The notes: a model not told the origin generated them from the letters alone. DNA of 64,000 nucleotides from Lepidostoma basale (GCA_022606425.2 JAHDVF020000868.1:1240001-1304000); one strand, 5' to 3'. Shown: positions 46,550 to 57,449, numbered from the stretch's first letter. Translations and numbers: made by a program.

Positions 46550-46589
46550 CACCAACCGGTTTCGCTCCCGCCGAAGCTTCATCAGGGTG
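46550..46589 (-). ncRNA. hammerhead-like motif (ACCGGU), best candidate
   Basis: Minus strand: stem I CACC (46589-46586) with GGUG (46553-46550), CUGAUGA (46585-46579), one A, stem II GCUUC with GGAGC around loop GGCG, GAA (46563-46561), palindrome ACCGGU (46560-46555), U46554. All three elements needed for a dimer-forming, stem-III-reduced hammerhead are present. The extra A is again the only oddity. Confidence 0.55.
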
Positions 46590-47264
46590 ACAAAATATAT
46601 TTAACATAAAATCATAGAACAACATATGAAAAAAGAAATATTAAATGGAGGGGTAAAAGAGGGGTAGAAGAAAGTATGCACGAGGATAAATAGGGTGTTA
46701 GAACGGCGAATCATGTAATTTTTATTAATTATTTAATACGGAGTTTGACATAATTGTTAAAGAAATAATAATAAAAACCAACTCACAATATACACATCAC
46801 AATGATTAAGAATGTAATAATAAGGTGAAAATAATTTTCGTTGCGACAATTTTAGGTACCCGCGTTCGTAAGCACAGCGAGCGTTAATACATACCATACA
46901 TATTCGTATATATAAATTCAGTGTTTGTTTGTATGCTGTACCTTCAAGTTAAAACGAAAGTATTCCCACTGCAGAGAAGATAAATACAAAATGCGCTACG
47001 CGAATGGTCGTATTCTTGTGCGGTGTATACGTGGTATTTTAAACACAAAGAAAGAAAATAAACCCACATATTTCTAAGCCGGAGTTCTGCAACGTGTACA
47101 AAAGCATTACAGAATTTACCTGGGAGTATCATAACATATTTAGGGTAAAGTGCGAAAACTTTATCTACGTTATCAAATTATCAATTTTAAAATACTAGTT
47201 CACGTTAGTCAAATTATAAGTTTAAAGCAAATTATTATTATTACAAATATAAACGGCTGCTTTC

Positions 47265-47465
47265 TAAAAGCTTTATTACGATAAGGCATTATCGAATATT
47301 TAATAATGCCTTAGACAGGCGAAACATGTCATTCACGACAAAATTCATATACGACAAAATATCTAGAAAACAGACGTTTTCATATATATATATTTTTAAA
47401 TTGTACAATATGGAGTTTTATATCATTGTTCAAGAAACAATAAATATTATATCTCTAGAAGTTTT
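47265..47465. repeat. P2 palindromic repeat
   Basis: GCCUUAGACAGGC, GAA, ACAUGU, C and AUUC, with core bases UUAAUAAU where CUGANGAN is expected. The flank CAGACGTTTTCATATATAT leads into ATGGAGTTTTATATCATTGT. Confidence 0.6.
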
Positions 47466-47554
47466 ATTATTTTTTATATTAGTTCATAATCAATCAAAAG
47501 ACATAACGAATAGCATAAATGTAAAAAACATCCATTGAGTACAGGTAAAATATT

Positions 47555-47850
47555 GTACACATACTCGTACATCATAATACCAGGAACGCATTAGCGATGG
47601 TTCGAAATTAGGAAGACCAGATACTTTCGAAAGTCGAGAGTATTTGTCCTCTGAACGTAGCTTCACTAATATGAAAAACATCGATCTCCGAAAAGACCGT
47701 GTTCATCAGACAAATTGCTCTTCCCACTGGTGTCAACAGAGGCAGATTGGTTCTGACGGCCGGTAGGTAAAGCAATCTGTGCTGCCGCTGTCGGAGATAT
47801 CTATCAGGGACAAAAATACCAACAACCTCCAGCACGGCCGCAATTTCTTA
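47555..47850 (-). mobile_element. LINE-C fragment
   Basis: Minus strand: VPDRYLRQRQHRLLYLPAVR, TNLPLLTPVGRAICLMNTV, EIDVFHISEATFRGQ. Confidence 0.7.
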
Positions 47851-48534
47851 CATTCGCACTGTATTCAATTCTGATTTACATTTTACACTATATTATATAC
47901 ATATTTACCACAAGTTCGTCTAATAGATCTCATATCTACATCATCATTTATTATATTTTCATATATTTTTTTTACTATGTCCATGCTTCGCTTCTATAGG
48001 TTGAGAAAACAGGTTGAGAAAATGAATAGCTTTTAATACTGAAGAGTTTTGAAGTATATCTATGCGGAAATTGGATGTACGAGTATATCAACAACTTATT
48101 ATTGATATCTATATTTATAAAGAAAACGTGTTTGGAGATCAGCCTGTCGGCACCCCCCGTACTTCACCCTATCGTTGTACAGGAGTAGCGAGTGACTCGT
48201 CATTCCTCGCCTGAAGCCATAAAGCTATCCAGACTACCTGTAGTGTTGTTGTTGGTATTCTGCTCGGGCCGTATTGATTGGATTAAATATTACATATTTT
48301 GAACACGTACTAACTGATAACAACATGTTACACAATGTAACGAGAGCTCTTCACAACAGAATTAAATAATGAATATATTATTTTCCACCTACTCATAATA
48401 ATATACGAGTTTTCCACCGTTCACGTGTTAAAGATATAGTGAATTCGAGTATGAGAGGATCACAGATGAGGGTACAAATTATAGAGGGCGCCCCTGATGT
48501 GAATATATAAAGCAGGTGTGCGAGAACATGAACT

Positions 48535-48717
48535 GCATCTCATATGACTGGTGACACCGGTGGGAAGAGCAATCAGTATGCTGAACATGATCTCATCGGC
48601 GATCGACGTCTTTCATATTAGGATTAGTATCTTGTATCCTTAAAGTCGAACCATCTCTCATACGTTCCTGGTATTATATATTTTATTTCACCTGTTCTAA
48701 TAGATGCCTTAAACGTT
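48535..48717 (+). mobile_element. LINE-C fragment, plus orientation
   Basis: GTGACACCGGTGGGAAGAGC, ATCGACGTCTTTCATATTAG, then CACCTGTTCTAATAGATGCC. Confidence 0.65.
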
Positions 48718-48744
48718 AATTATATATCTAATTTATATTGAGAA

Positions 48745-48795
48745 AATAAACTACTACGGTCTACAACAAGGAAGAAGAAGAAGAAGAAGATTTCA
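48745..48795 (+). repeat. (GAA)n LINE-B tail
   Basis: ACGGTCTACAACAAGGAAG, then GAA units. Only the extreme 3' end is present. Confidence 0.6.
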
Positions 48796-48799
48796 TATC

Positions 48800-49460
48800 T
48801 AGCTATGCTTCGACCTATTTATGGTTACTTTAAGATTCCAGATAATTCAAATTGTTTGAACAAACCTCAAAAATTTTAGCACTTCTTTTCGATGTCAAAG
48901 AGATCTAATACGTGGTTTGGAATTCAAGGTGTGAAATCATTTCAACATTTATCATGCATCCACAAGACGAGTATACTCGCACTGGGTAACAAACTAGACT
49001 TGTTGCTTTTGCCATTTGGCTGAGTTCCCTGGCACACTGGCGCTTTATTTGCATTGGCAAGAGAAAATCATTTCTTAATCCACCCGACAAAGTTATTAAA
49101 TTTGTTAAAGCAATCACAATATACATGAACTCTGGGTAAAGTTACACTACTACTGTAGTTATAATATATAACAATACGTGCGTTATCGGTAGGTTTTGTA
49201 ATTGTATTACTAAGACTGGCAAAGTGGAACAGTTTTTAAAATAGTGCAGTTTACTCATTTGAACTTTGTCCTTACTTTAATTTTTTAATTTCATTACTTG
49301 TTAATATATTTTTTCGTGGTAAACATACTTAATTTTGTAAAAATTGTATACACGTAGCATGCGATATGTACAATGTACACATACACGTAGCTGTAGCATA
49401 CCTGTTTCATTTTAATTATAAAGAGTGATACTTTTAAGAATATTTTGGTATAAATTAAAT
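48800..49460. other. intron-like stretch, nothing recognised
   Basis: Open frames are short and featureless. No family match. Confidence 0.4.
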
Positions 49461-49462
49461 AA

Positions 49463-49555
49463 AGAATCAATTGTGTCTCAATAGAGACGAAGATGCAAAT
49501 TTGAAACAGAATATGGTTGATCAAGGTGTCTACAGGACTTATGACCTTTGAAAAT
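49463..49555 (+). mobile_element. family AB terminal fragment
   Basis: A truncated end of the same family (TGTCTCAATAGAGACGAAGA and CAGGACTTATGACC). The rest of the element is missing. Confidence 0.65.
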
Positions 49556-49784
49556 TGTTCTTAAATGTTTTTATCAAAATCAACCAGTGAAAAATATATA
49601 ATATGATTTTATTTATATTCTTAAATGAAAAATTGGGATCAAGGATTGCAAGAATCAAATATTGTAATTGAAACCAAAAAAGGAAAAAAAATCAAAGGAT
49701 ACCTTGTTGTATTGTGATATTTCAGTACATTGTTATTATGATGAGAAGTTAATTTTTTTTTATGGTTGAGGTATTAATTTTGTA

Positions 49785-49985
49785 ATACTCCATTATTAAT
49801 TTATAATGGTAAACACGATTTTTTAGTGGATTTAATTTATATAAATTATATAAATTGTGAAATTTGGTTCGCCTTGCGAGGGCATTCTCAAACTGAAACA
49901 AATTTGTCACAATTTATACAATTAATATTAATTAAATCCAAGTAAAACCACTAAAAAATCGTGTTGAATGTTATAAATTAATAAT
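49785..49985. repeat. hairpin repeat with ACAAATTTGT palindrome
   Basis: Arms TAAACACGATTTTTTAGTGG and the complement, with GAA followed by the 10-nt palindrome ACAAAUUUGU and C in the centre. It has the same architecture as the other cores but a degraded CUGANGA (CUUGCGA). Confidence 0.5.
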
Positions 49986-50104
49986 TAGTTTATTTTCTGA
50001 AGATTGATAATCAGTTGACACATCAAAATTCTAGTGGTGATCATTTGTATAGGTATAACGTCAGATAGTTCAGTAGGCTTGGTTGGAGCTTGGACACAAC
50101 TTAA

Positions 50105-50340
50105 AAGATAAATATTAAAATCTATTGTTTCGTGAACAATAATGTAAAAGTCTATATTAAATAACAAATACGAATGAACACGTCTGTTTTCAAGAAGTTT
50201 TATATATATATAGTATTTTAATGACATGTTTCGCCTATTTAATTCATTATTAAATTCTATTAACATTTTATAATGCCATGGACAGGTGAAACAAGTCATT
50301 CGCATAAATTATAATTATAAAACTAGAAAAAAAGACGTAA
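50105..50340. repeat. P2 palindromic repeat
   Basis: Both arms are visible (AATGACATGTTTCGCC and GGTGAAACAAGTCATTCGC) with the usual AAACAATAATGTAAAAGTCT flank on the left. The core is decayed. Confidence 0.6.
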
Positions 50341-51019
50341 TGATATTTTTAATACTTTCAAAGGTTCAACTAAGCAAATGAAAGTATAATTATTATCTGA
50401 TATCCATTCAAAGACTCTCTAATTTTTCATTTCCCTATTATAAATTGAATTAGAAATAAGTATTCGCATTAAATCAGTGAATCTTAACACAAAAAGCAGT
50501 GATCTATAGCAAGATAAACCTTTTTACATGGCTTATCCGCTCAACTGGAAGGCGAACAGAAGAACAGAACAGAGGGAAACTATCCAAAGAAAATTCTTAA
50601 TACATTTTCCAATGACACTTTAATCTTACGCTCAATTTGGGGTAAAATATTATCCGTTAGACCGAAGCCTTCTTCAATTAAGTTTCAAATTACACCCTCA
50701 TAATGTTTACATAGATTGGTTTCTTGTGAAAGCTTCATTAGACTCGGGTTTTTTGTATTCCTCCTCAGAGTAATGTGGAACGTAGACATTTTACGACCGT
50801 TGTGCACTAGCGGTATTTTTTTAACGACCAATTTGATACTCTTCTAATTTAGTTTCATGTCAGAAACTACAAATAAAGAGGAACGGTGATTCCAATTTAC
50901 TATTTTTAGATTTATTTTTATGTGGTAGACTCAGTGGATACGTAATTTCATTTAAATTGTGCGATAAACCACCATTTACATGGCATATTTATTTTTAATT
51001 TAATGGAAACCTCCAAGAA

Positions 51020-51375
51020 GACACTAATCAAGGAGTGAAGCATGGAACTGCAAAATAAGGATGAAAGTAGAATAAAGGCAGTAGAAATGCGATCTCTTAA
51101 ACGAATGTGTAGTAAATTTGTAAATGATTGAGTATCAAATATTAAAAAAAATAAGAAGTTAACGCAGAAACACGAACAACGAATGAAAGTGTTATGAACA
51201 AAATATTTAAATGATTTTTGAGATGATTTGGACACATGGAAATAATTAATGAAGAAAGAATGGTTATCAAAGTATACGCGATCAAATCAATCAAATATTA
51301 AATGTTGGCCACACGCAGAGTCGGAGAAATCGACGTGCATGCATAACACGATTTATGAATGTTGAGGGTCGAGAT
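51020..51375 (+). mobile_element. LINE-A fragment, deleted
   Basis: SMELQNKDESRIKAVEMRSL codons, KRMCSKFVND, then a decayed part ending near TATGAATGTTGAGGG. Confidence 0.65.
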
Positions 51376-51384
51376 ATGTAAGTT

Positions 51385-51605
51385 AGGTTTCTAAAAGCTT
51401 TGGTTATTCATTCCCGTAAAATATACCAAAGCTTTTAGAAACCAAAGTTTTTTTACAATATAAATTAATTTTTATTTTATTTCTTAAGTTATAATATAAA
51501 ACTCCATATTAAATACGAGTATAAGAATGTAAATGCCCGTTTTTTTAAATGATATTTTGATTTATGGCAATGACATGTTTCGGCTTGCAAAGGGGTTATG
51601 TAAAA
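51385..51605. repeat. P2-like repeat next to the mariner
   Basis: A hairpin of AAAGCTTTGGTTATTCATTC and its complement, then GGCAATGACATGTTTCGGC. It ends 12 bp before the TA target duplication of the mariner. Confidence 0.5.
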
Positions 51606-51618
51606 TAGATACCATCTA

Positions 51619-52705
51619 CGAGGTCTGTTCAAAAAGTATCGCGAATTTTATATTTTTTCAAAAAGTATTTATTTATTCATGAATATCTATTTTGTCCCCT
51701 TCAAAGTAATTCCCCTCGGATATAATACATTTATGCCAACGTTTTTTCCAATCCTCGAAGCACTTAAAAAAATCATTTTTTGTGATCTTGTTCAGCTCCT
51801 CCTTCGATGCCGTCTTTATCTCCTCAATCGTGGCGTTGCGTCGTCCTTTCATGGGCCTCTTCAGTTTTGGAAACAGGAAAAAGTCACAGGGGGCCAGGTC
51901 TGGGGAATACGGTGGCTGCGGCACCATTACTGTGTTGTTTTTGGCCAAATATTCGCGCACAAGCAACGATGTGTGAGCAGGGGCGTTATCATGGTGCAAA
52001 AGCCAGTTTTTGTTCTTCCACAAATCCGGGCGTTTCTGGCGGATTGCTTGACCCTCTGGAGCACATTTGGGTCGTCACGGACCGAGTCCAACATCTCCTG
52101 AGCAATGTTAACGCGATGCTGTTTTTGGTCGAAATTGAGCAATTTTGGCACGAATTTCGCGGCGACCCGACTCATGCCCAAATCATTGGTTAAAATCGAA
52201 TGGCACGAGCCGATCGATATGTTTAGTTCCTCAGCAACTTCTCTAACGGTGATTCGACGATTGGCTAATACTATTTTCTTCACTTTATCAATGTTTTCGT
52301 CTGTTGTTGACGTGCTCGGGCGTCCGGCACGCTCTTCGTCGTTCATATCTTCTCGGCCCTCTGAGAACATTTTGTACCACCGATAAACGTTGCTTTGGTC
52401 CAAGGTAGTTTCACCATATGCCACAGTCAACATTCGAAATGCGTCCGCGCACTTTATTTTGTTTTTCACACAAAATTTGATACAGATTCTTTGATCCATT
52501 TTTTGGAATAGGCAAAAATCGAAGACGAGCCAAAACACATCCAAGCAAAACAGCTGTCAAAAATTAACTAAACATTCAAAATGGCCGACCTTGTCAGCAT
52601 AAGTAAGGGACATGAGTACCAACATAACGTTACAAAAAAATCAAAAATCAAATATACGTAGCCAGCGGAAATTCAAAATTCGCGATACTTTTTGAACAGA
52701 CCTCG
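51619..52705 (-). mobile_element. mariner-family DNA transposon, internally deleted
   Basis: This 1087-bp element is flanked by TA duplications (51617-51618 and 52706-52707). Its terminal inverted repeats are identical over about 31 bp, beginning CGAGGTCTGTTCAAAAAGTA at each end. The transposase reading frame is on the minus strand. Full mariners are usually about 1.3 kb, so roughly 0.2 kb is missing, and the missing part is inside the transposase. The perfect ends suggest a young copy that could be moved in trans. Confidence 0.93.
51673..52499 (-). pseudogene. mariner transposase, deleted and frameshifted
   Basis: The N-terminal part (from MDQRICIKFCVKNKIKCADA) holds the paired helix-turn-helix DNA-binding region, ending VRDDPNVLQRV. 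It then jumps to RPDLWKNKNWLLHHDNAPAH in another frame. The segment normally between, with the first catalytic Asp (TGDE box), is gone. The second and third catalytic aspartates remain in HHDNAPAH and YSPDLAPCDFFLF, 34 residues apart, the DD34D spacing of mariner. It ends KIDIHE and a stop at 51673. Catalysis by this copy is not possible. Confidence 0.92.
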
Positions 52706-52739
52706 TATATGAAATCATATTCCAATACTTAATATGTAA

Positions 52740-52917
52740 CCGGGTGGTGGTCAAGGTGATAGAATGCTTGGCTCCTGATCCAGAGGCTTTGGGTTCAAGC
52801 CTGGACACGACCAGATTTTTTCATCACAATAATGAGCTATTTTCTGCTCATATTGGAGATTGTATAAAAAATTCTAATATCATTTATTTAAATCTTTGGT
52901 GTGAGTCTTAAAAAAAA
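52740..52917 (+). mobile_element. SINE S2, full length
   Basis: GGGTGGTGGTCAAGGTGATA, TTTGGGTTCAAGCCTGG and GAGCTATTTTCTGCTCATAT, then a short A tail. It lies 35 bp from the mariner right end. Confidence 0.85.
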
Positions 52918-52919
52918 CT

Positions 52920-53785
52920 ATTTGCTTTTTTAATTTTAAGCTTGTTTGTCTAAATCAAAGTCCCCCGTAATCCAAAATGACACAGTTATTAGAAATGTTT
53001 ACATTGGCATTTGCCAGTCAAGCGCGACGTACACCAGTATCAACGTAAACCTAAAAATATTCCCTTCTAAATCCGAGTCAATTTAAATGATTAACGATAC
53101 CAACAAAAAGATAAAATTTTCCGGGAAAAGCCGTTATTTGGTGTCGGTAATTGGAAACTTGTAATCTGAAGGTGATAAATTACCCAGAATAATGAATGGG
53201 AAAAGAAAAATATTGTATCGAGGTTTCTAGGGAAATGCCGCGAGAGAGATTTTCAAATTATTATCTCGATACAAGCAGGTATATAGCGAACGACGAATCA
53301 TCCTTTCGGGTAATTATTATAGGCTGGAACGAAAAATTCAATTATGAATATTCAAATTCGAAAAAAGAATACAGGTATTTTGATAATTGATTTTGGTGGT
53401 ACAATTACAATGGTCGGTACCATCATTTATTGTTTCTGAGGCGCAATTTTCTGTAGTAATCTTCTTAATTTTGAGTTAAATCTCATTAAACGATAAAAAT
53501 GGCTAACTCTGATGATTAATGATAAAAACTGTTAATGATAAAACCATAGGAGACAGTTTAATTAAAATGCCACGAACTGGTTTTACATATGTTTTATATT
53601 GAACGAATCAGAAGGGTTTTTTTGCACAATGCACCAGAATGAAAACAATATTCACATTTAATATAAAAAATAATCATTGTAAGACACGAATGTGAATTTT
53701 ATTTATATATGAAACAATATTTTATTTATATAAATTGCCATCTTTTTCGTTAAAATGTTGTGGAAGAACGTGAGAATTTTTTTTA
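52920..53785. other. intron-like stretch, nothing recognised
   Basis: Probably unique intron of the whirlin-family gene just downstream of its PDZ1 exon. No motif seen. Confidence 0.4.
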
Positions 53786-53789
53786 TGGG

Positions 53790-53945
53790 ATCTTTGGTAT
53801 ATCTGTGTAACTCGACATTCTAGACCGACGTTTCGGAGATCATTGCAATCTCCATCGTAAAGGTGGAGACTGCAAAATTATCCGAAACGTCGGTCTAGAA
53901 TGTCAAGTCACACAGATATACCCAAGATCCTAAAAAACATTTTGC
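53790..53945. repeat. long hairpin repeat with ACGT-type core
   Basis: The arms read GTATATCTGTGTAACTCGAC, TAGACCGACGTTTCGG and their inverted copies. The minus strand has UUUACGAU, a 6-bp stem II (GGAGAU with AUCUCC), GAA, ACGU, C, a decayed relative of the hammerhead-like cores. A copy at 25.32-25.68 kb is split by a SINE. Confidence 0.65.
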
Positions 53946-54320
53946 TTCCAACCGTGAAAATCTACGCAAATATGTGAGAAAAAGTGACTTTCGAAATACG
54001 TCTCAAATCAATAAAGGAAATGTTTTATTTGATTGAATTTTATGAAATTAATCATAAGTTGCACTAGCGAACAAAATTAAGCTACTACATTTGTGGAAAA
54101 AATAGAATAGAAAAAAATTAATAATTGATTTAATTGTTCTCATATGAAGGACGCTAGAATATATTTATCGAGCAATCCATGAAAGAATGGTGCATCAGAA
54201 TAATTGATTGAGTTTTATTTCGTTAATAATGAAGCACTTCCAGCAGAATAATTTTATAAGCGTAATTACGTAATGTATTATATTTAAAAATGTATAAAAG
54301 ATATTTACAGTATAACATAC

Positions 54321-54451
54321 CTTGAGGGCCTCATCGTGTGATATCCCCGTGAAGGGAGTGCCGTTGACCTGAAGGATGGAGTCCCCCGGCCGCAACCCCG
54401 CGCGCTCAGCCACCGAGCCTTCTTCCACCCGAGAGATGTAAACTCCGACCC
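54321..54451 (-). CDS. dysc: whirlin/dyschronic exon: second half of PDZ1
   Basis: This is the most 5' exon visible, 131 nt. It opens after a TTTACAG acceptor with two nucleotides finishing a codon (phase 1) and ends at AAG before a GTATGT donor in phase 0. The 43 complete codons include GVYISRVEEGS, AERAGLRPGDSILQVNG and HDEALK, the classic second half of a PDZ domain and closest to PDZ1 of whirlin. Whirlin-family proteins are PDZ scaffolds that bind C-terminal peptides of membrane and actin-associated partners; Drosophila dyschronic acts in neurons and affects circadian output and synapses (established knowledge). The GLGF-type ligand loop at the start of PDZ1 must come from an upstream exon. 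I did not find it between here and the window end, so it is either outside the window or in a very small exon. Confidence 0.9.
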
Positions 54452-54565
54452 CTGTAAATATATAGTACATATTTTTAATGCCTGTTATAATAATTATTAA
54501 ATAAACCAATATATTAAATAAGGACTGGGAGAAATTGGAAAGATCTGGAGAGTGAAGAGAGAGAT

Positions 54566-55290
54566 CAAATCAAATCAAATCAAATCAGTTTATTTCATCA
54601 ACAGACATTACAAAATTTATTTTTAAGGCATCTATTAAGAACAGGTAAAATAATATATTATATATAGTATACTACCAGAAACGCATAAGAGATGGTTCAA
54701 CATTAGGAAGACAGGATGCTCTCCAGAATTAAGAGTATTTGCCTTCTGAACGTACTTTCACTAACATGAAAGACGTCGATCTCTGAGGAGACCGCGTTCA
54801 GCAGACTAATTGCTCTTCCCACCGGTGTCACCAGAGGCAGATTGGTTCTGGCAGCCGGTAGGTAAAACAATCTGTGCTGTCGCTGATATGGTTTGACATT
54901 AGGAATACAAGATACTCTCCCAAGTCAAGAGTATTTGTCTTTTGAACGTACTTTCACGAATATGAAAGACGTCGATCTCCGAAGCGATCATGTTCAGCAG
55001 TTTGATTACTCTCCCCACGGACATCACCAGAGGCAGGTTGGTTCTGCATGCTGGGAGATAAAACAGTCTGTGCTGACGCTGTTGAGGATAACCATCTGAA
55101 GCATAAAGCTGGATAGCCTCCAAGATAACTTATCTCTTCTTATCTGCAAACTATTGGTCCCTAGCATGCCCAAGAGGAATGCAGTGGGATAAAGCCACGG
55201 ATAGCTACCAAACTCCCTCACGAAGCGATATCTCAGAAATCTTTTCTGAAGCCTCTCTAACAAGAGCGAGTTCAAAGCGAACCACACTCG
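54566..55290 (-). mobile_element. LINE-C copy with an internal repeat
   Basis: Tail ATCAAATCAAATCAAATCAA. The segment with RQRQHRLFYLPA and EIDVFHIRESTF occurs twice (about 54740-54885 and 54890-55080). Upstream: LNSLLLERLQKRFLRYRFV, which resembles LINE C-termini. It supplies the empty site for the MITE. Confidence 0.72.
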
Positions 55291-55439
55291 AGCCGGCTCC
55301 GGACCAATGAGTTATACAAAATACGCAAAACATAGGGATTCCTGAAAACTCTATTAGTTCGGAGAAAAAATCCCAACTTATTCAGGTTCTTAGAATCCAT
55401 TATTTGAAATGACGGGACTATAAAAGCCGACATTGCTAA

Positions 55440-55950
55440 CATGATATTTACCGGATGGATGAAGTAGCGATAGTTATCGGGAGTGCTCTACGATAAGCTA
55501 ATGCCGGTCCACGTAAAGGAGAACGTGTACAAAGCGGCGAAACGACCAGCCATGACCTTGATGATTCGGAATGATGGCCACTGAAAAAATAACAGGAGGA
55601 CAAACTGCACAGAGCGGAAATGAGGATGCTGATTTGGGCGGGCGGAGAAACATTGCTCGACCACATCGGGAAACACATCTACATCCATTGCAGTTTTAGA
55701 GTGAGATCAATCTCAGATAAACTTGAAGAGAACCATATTATATGGTACGGCCATGTGATGAGACGCCCAGCTGATGTTACACGGAGACTAATGGAATCAG
55801 ACTACCGACCCAAATGACACAATAGACCGAAATTGACGTGGATGGGATTCATTCAATAGAGTCTCAAAAAGAAACTGGATACCACCAGATAACATTTAAG
55901 ATAGACAGACCTGAAGACGACATACAAAAAAAGAAAGAAGAAAAACTCGA
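55440..55950 (+). mobile_element. LINE-B remnant
   Basis: LMPVHVKENVYKAAKRPAMT, CTERKMRMLIWAGGETLLDH, IIWYGHVMRRPADVTRRLME, then a poorly conserved end with AAGAAAGAAGAAAAAC. Confidence 0.72.
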
Positions 55951-56329
55951 CAGGAATACATGTATGGATATTTTAATATAAAATACATTGATGTACTCGT
56001 AATATAATATTTAAACAAAAAAAATGCATGAAAAATCCTTTCTCGAAAATTACGTGTTTCAAATATTTGAAATTACCGACCTAGCGTAGTCGGTATTCCT
56101 GAAAATTATTTCTACGCAGAAAATATTTCAAGGAATCTTCCTGGGGGTTCAATTTCTTTGTAGAAGTATAATATAATAACATGAGCTGTCAGGAGTCCTA
56201 CTAGCGAACTCTTGAATTATGCACAAGATCGGCACCGTCAGAGATACAGGATGCTCAGAAACTGATTATAAAAAATAAATCGTACTTTTTATGCAATCAG
56301 TTTATTATAGCTTCGTGATTTTTTAAGAA

Positions 56330-56780
56330 AATTAACTAACTAACTAACTAACCATCACGCCGTTTCCCCGGATAGACAGAGAGGATGAATCGCCACATTG
56401 TTCTATCCTGGCATAATTCTCGCGCCTCTTCTAAATTCACACATCGTAACATGTACGCTCGTCGATTGTTTTTAAGTCTTCCTTTGGTCTTCCTTCGCCT
56501 TCCTCGACTTCAATTTAACTATTTTTACCTCATCCATTCGTTCCATATGTCCAAACCGTCTTAGTGACCCTTCTGAATTTTATTTATCACGCATTCATCC
56601 GCCTTTCATTCCTTTCTTACTTCATTATTAGATATTCTATCACAAATTGTTTTTCCGTACATTATTCTTGGTGACTATGCCGATTTCTACGGCATTTGTC
56701 CTAATTTCATCCTTCTTCCGCCAACTCCGAGCTTCACTTCCATACATAAGAGTCGGGACTAGAACTCCATTGGCTTTATA
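56330..56780 (-). mobile_element. LINE-A 3' part
   Basis: TAACTAACTAACTAACCATC at the tail. The minus strand reads NGVLVPTLMYGSEARSWRKK upstream. Confidence 0.75.
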
Positions 56781-56869
56781 TTTAAAAGATAATAACTTTG
56801 ATTTGAGAGGACAGTATTTAAACATGATAAATATAAAAATAATGTTTTATTAAGCATTGAACGGCAAAT

Positions 56870-57265
56870 AAAAATGAAAGAGGGATCATTAAGATGATTT
56901 AGACAAATAAATAATCAATGAAGAAATAATGGTGAAGAAAGTATGTGTAAACGATGTAAACGAAACTAGAAACAAAGGAAGACCGAAGAAAACGTGTAAC
57001 GTTCAAATCAATCACATATTAAATATCGGCCACTTGAAGAGTCGGAAAAATCAACCTGCGTACATAACACGATGTATAAATGCTGAGGAATCGAAAGAAA
57101 AATGGCAGGAAAGAATAGTGTGGCAGTCCGTACTTTCTGCCTCCCATTTAGGAAAGATGCTTGTTCGTTATTAATGGCTTCACTTTCATACATGGAATTG
57201 GTACAAGAATACCATTATGCACTGCTATCTTAATGTCAACTTTATATGCACCATTCCTTTTTTGC
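56870..57265. mobile_element. LINE-A pieces in opposite orientations
   Basis: Plus strand 56900-57175: EEIMVKKVCVNDVNETRNKG and RPKKTCNVQINHILN to the 3' end. Minus strand 57176-57265: the MYESEA-type upstream region. The order suggests an inverted insertion or two fragments. Confidence 0.65.
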
Positions 57266-57449
57266 TTGCCTAAATCCTTATTGTGATACGTATAGTAACA
57301 GTGTTTCAAAATTAAAACATTTAAAAACTCCCTTTCTCCCTAAAAATGCCCTCATTTTCAAAAATAAAGTGGTAACCAAATACTTAAAAAAAAGTTTAAT
57401 TTATTTTTATTTAAGAATATGTCAGAATATTCGATGGTAGAGCGTTTTT

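Noticed and set aside
51679..52386. Three plus-strand open frames of 64-140 codons
   Set aside because: They lie antisense to the mariner transposase remnant and have no independent support.
51673..52499. Domesticated transposase gene
   Set aside because: It lacks the first catalytic residue, is frameshifted and keeps intact mobile ends, so it is a defective transposon.
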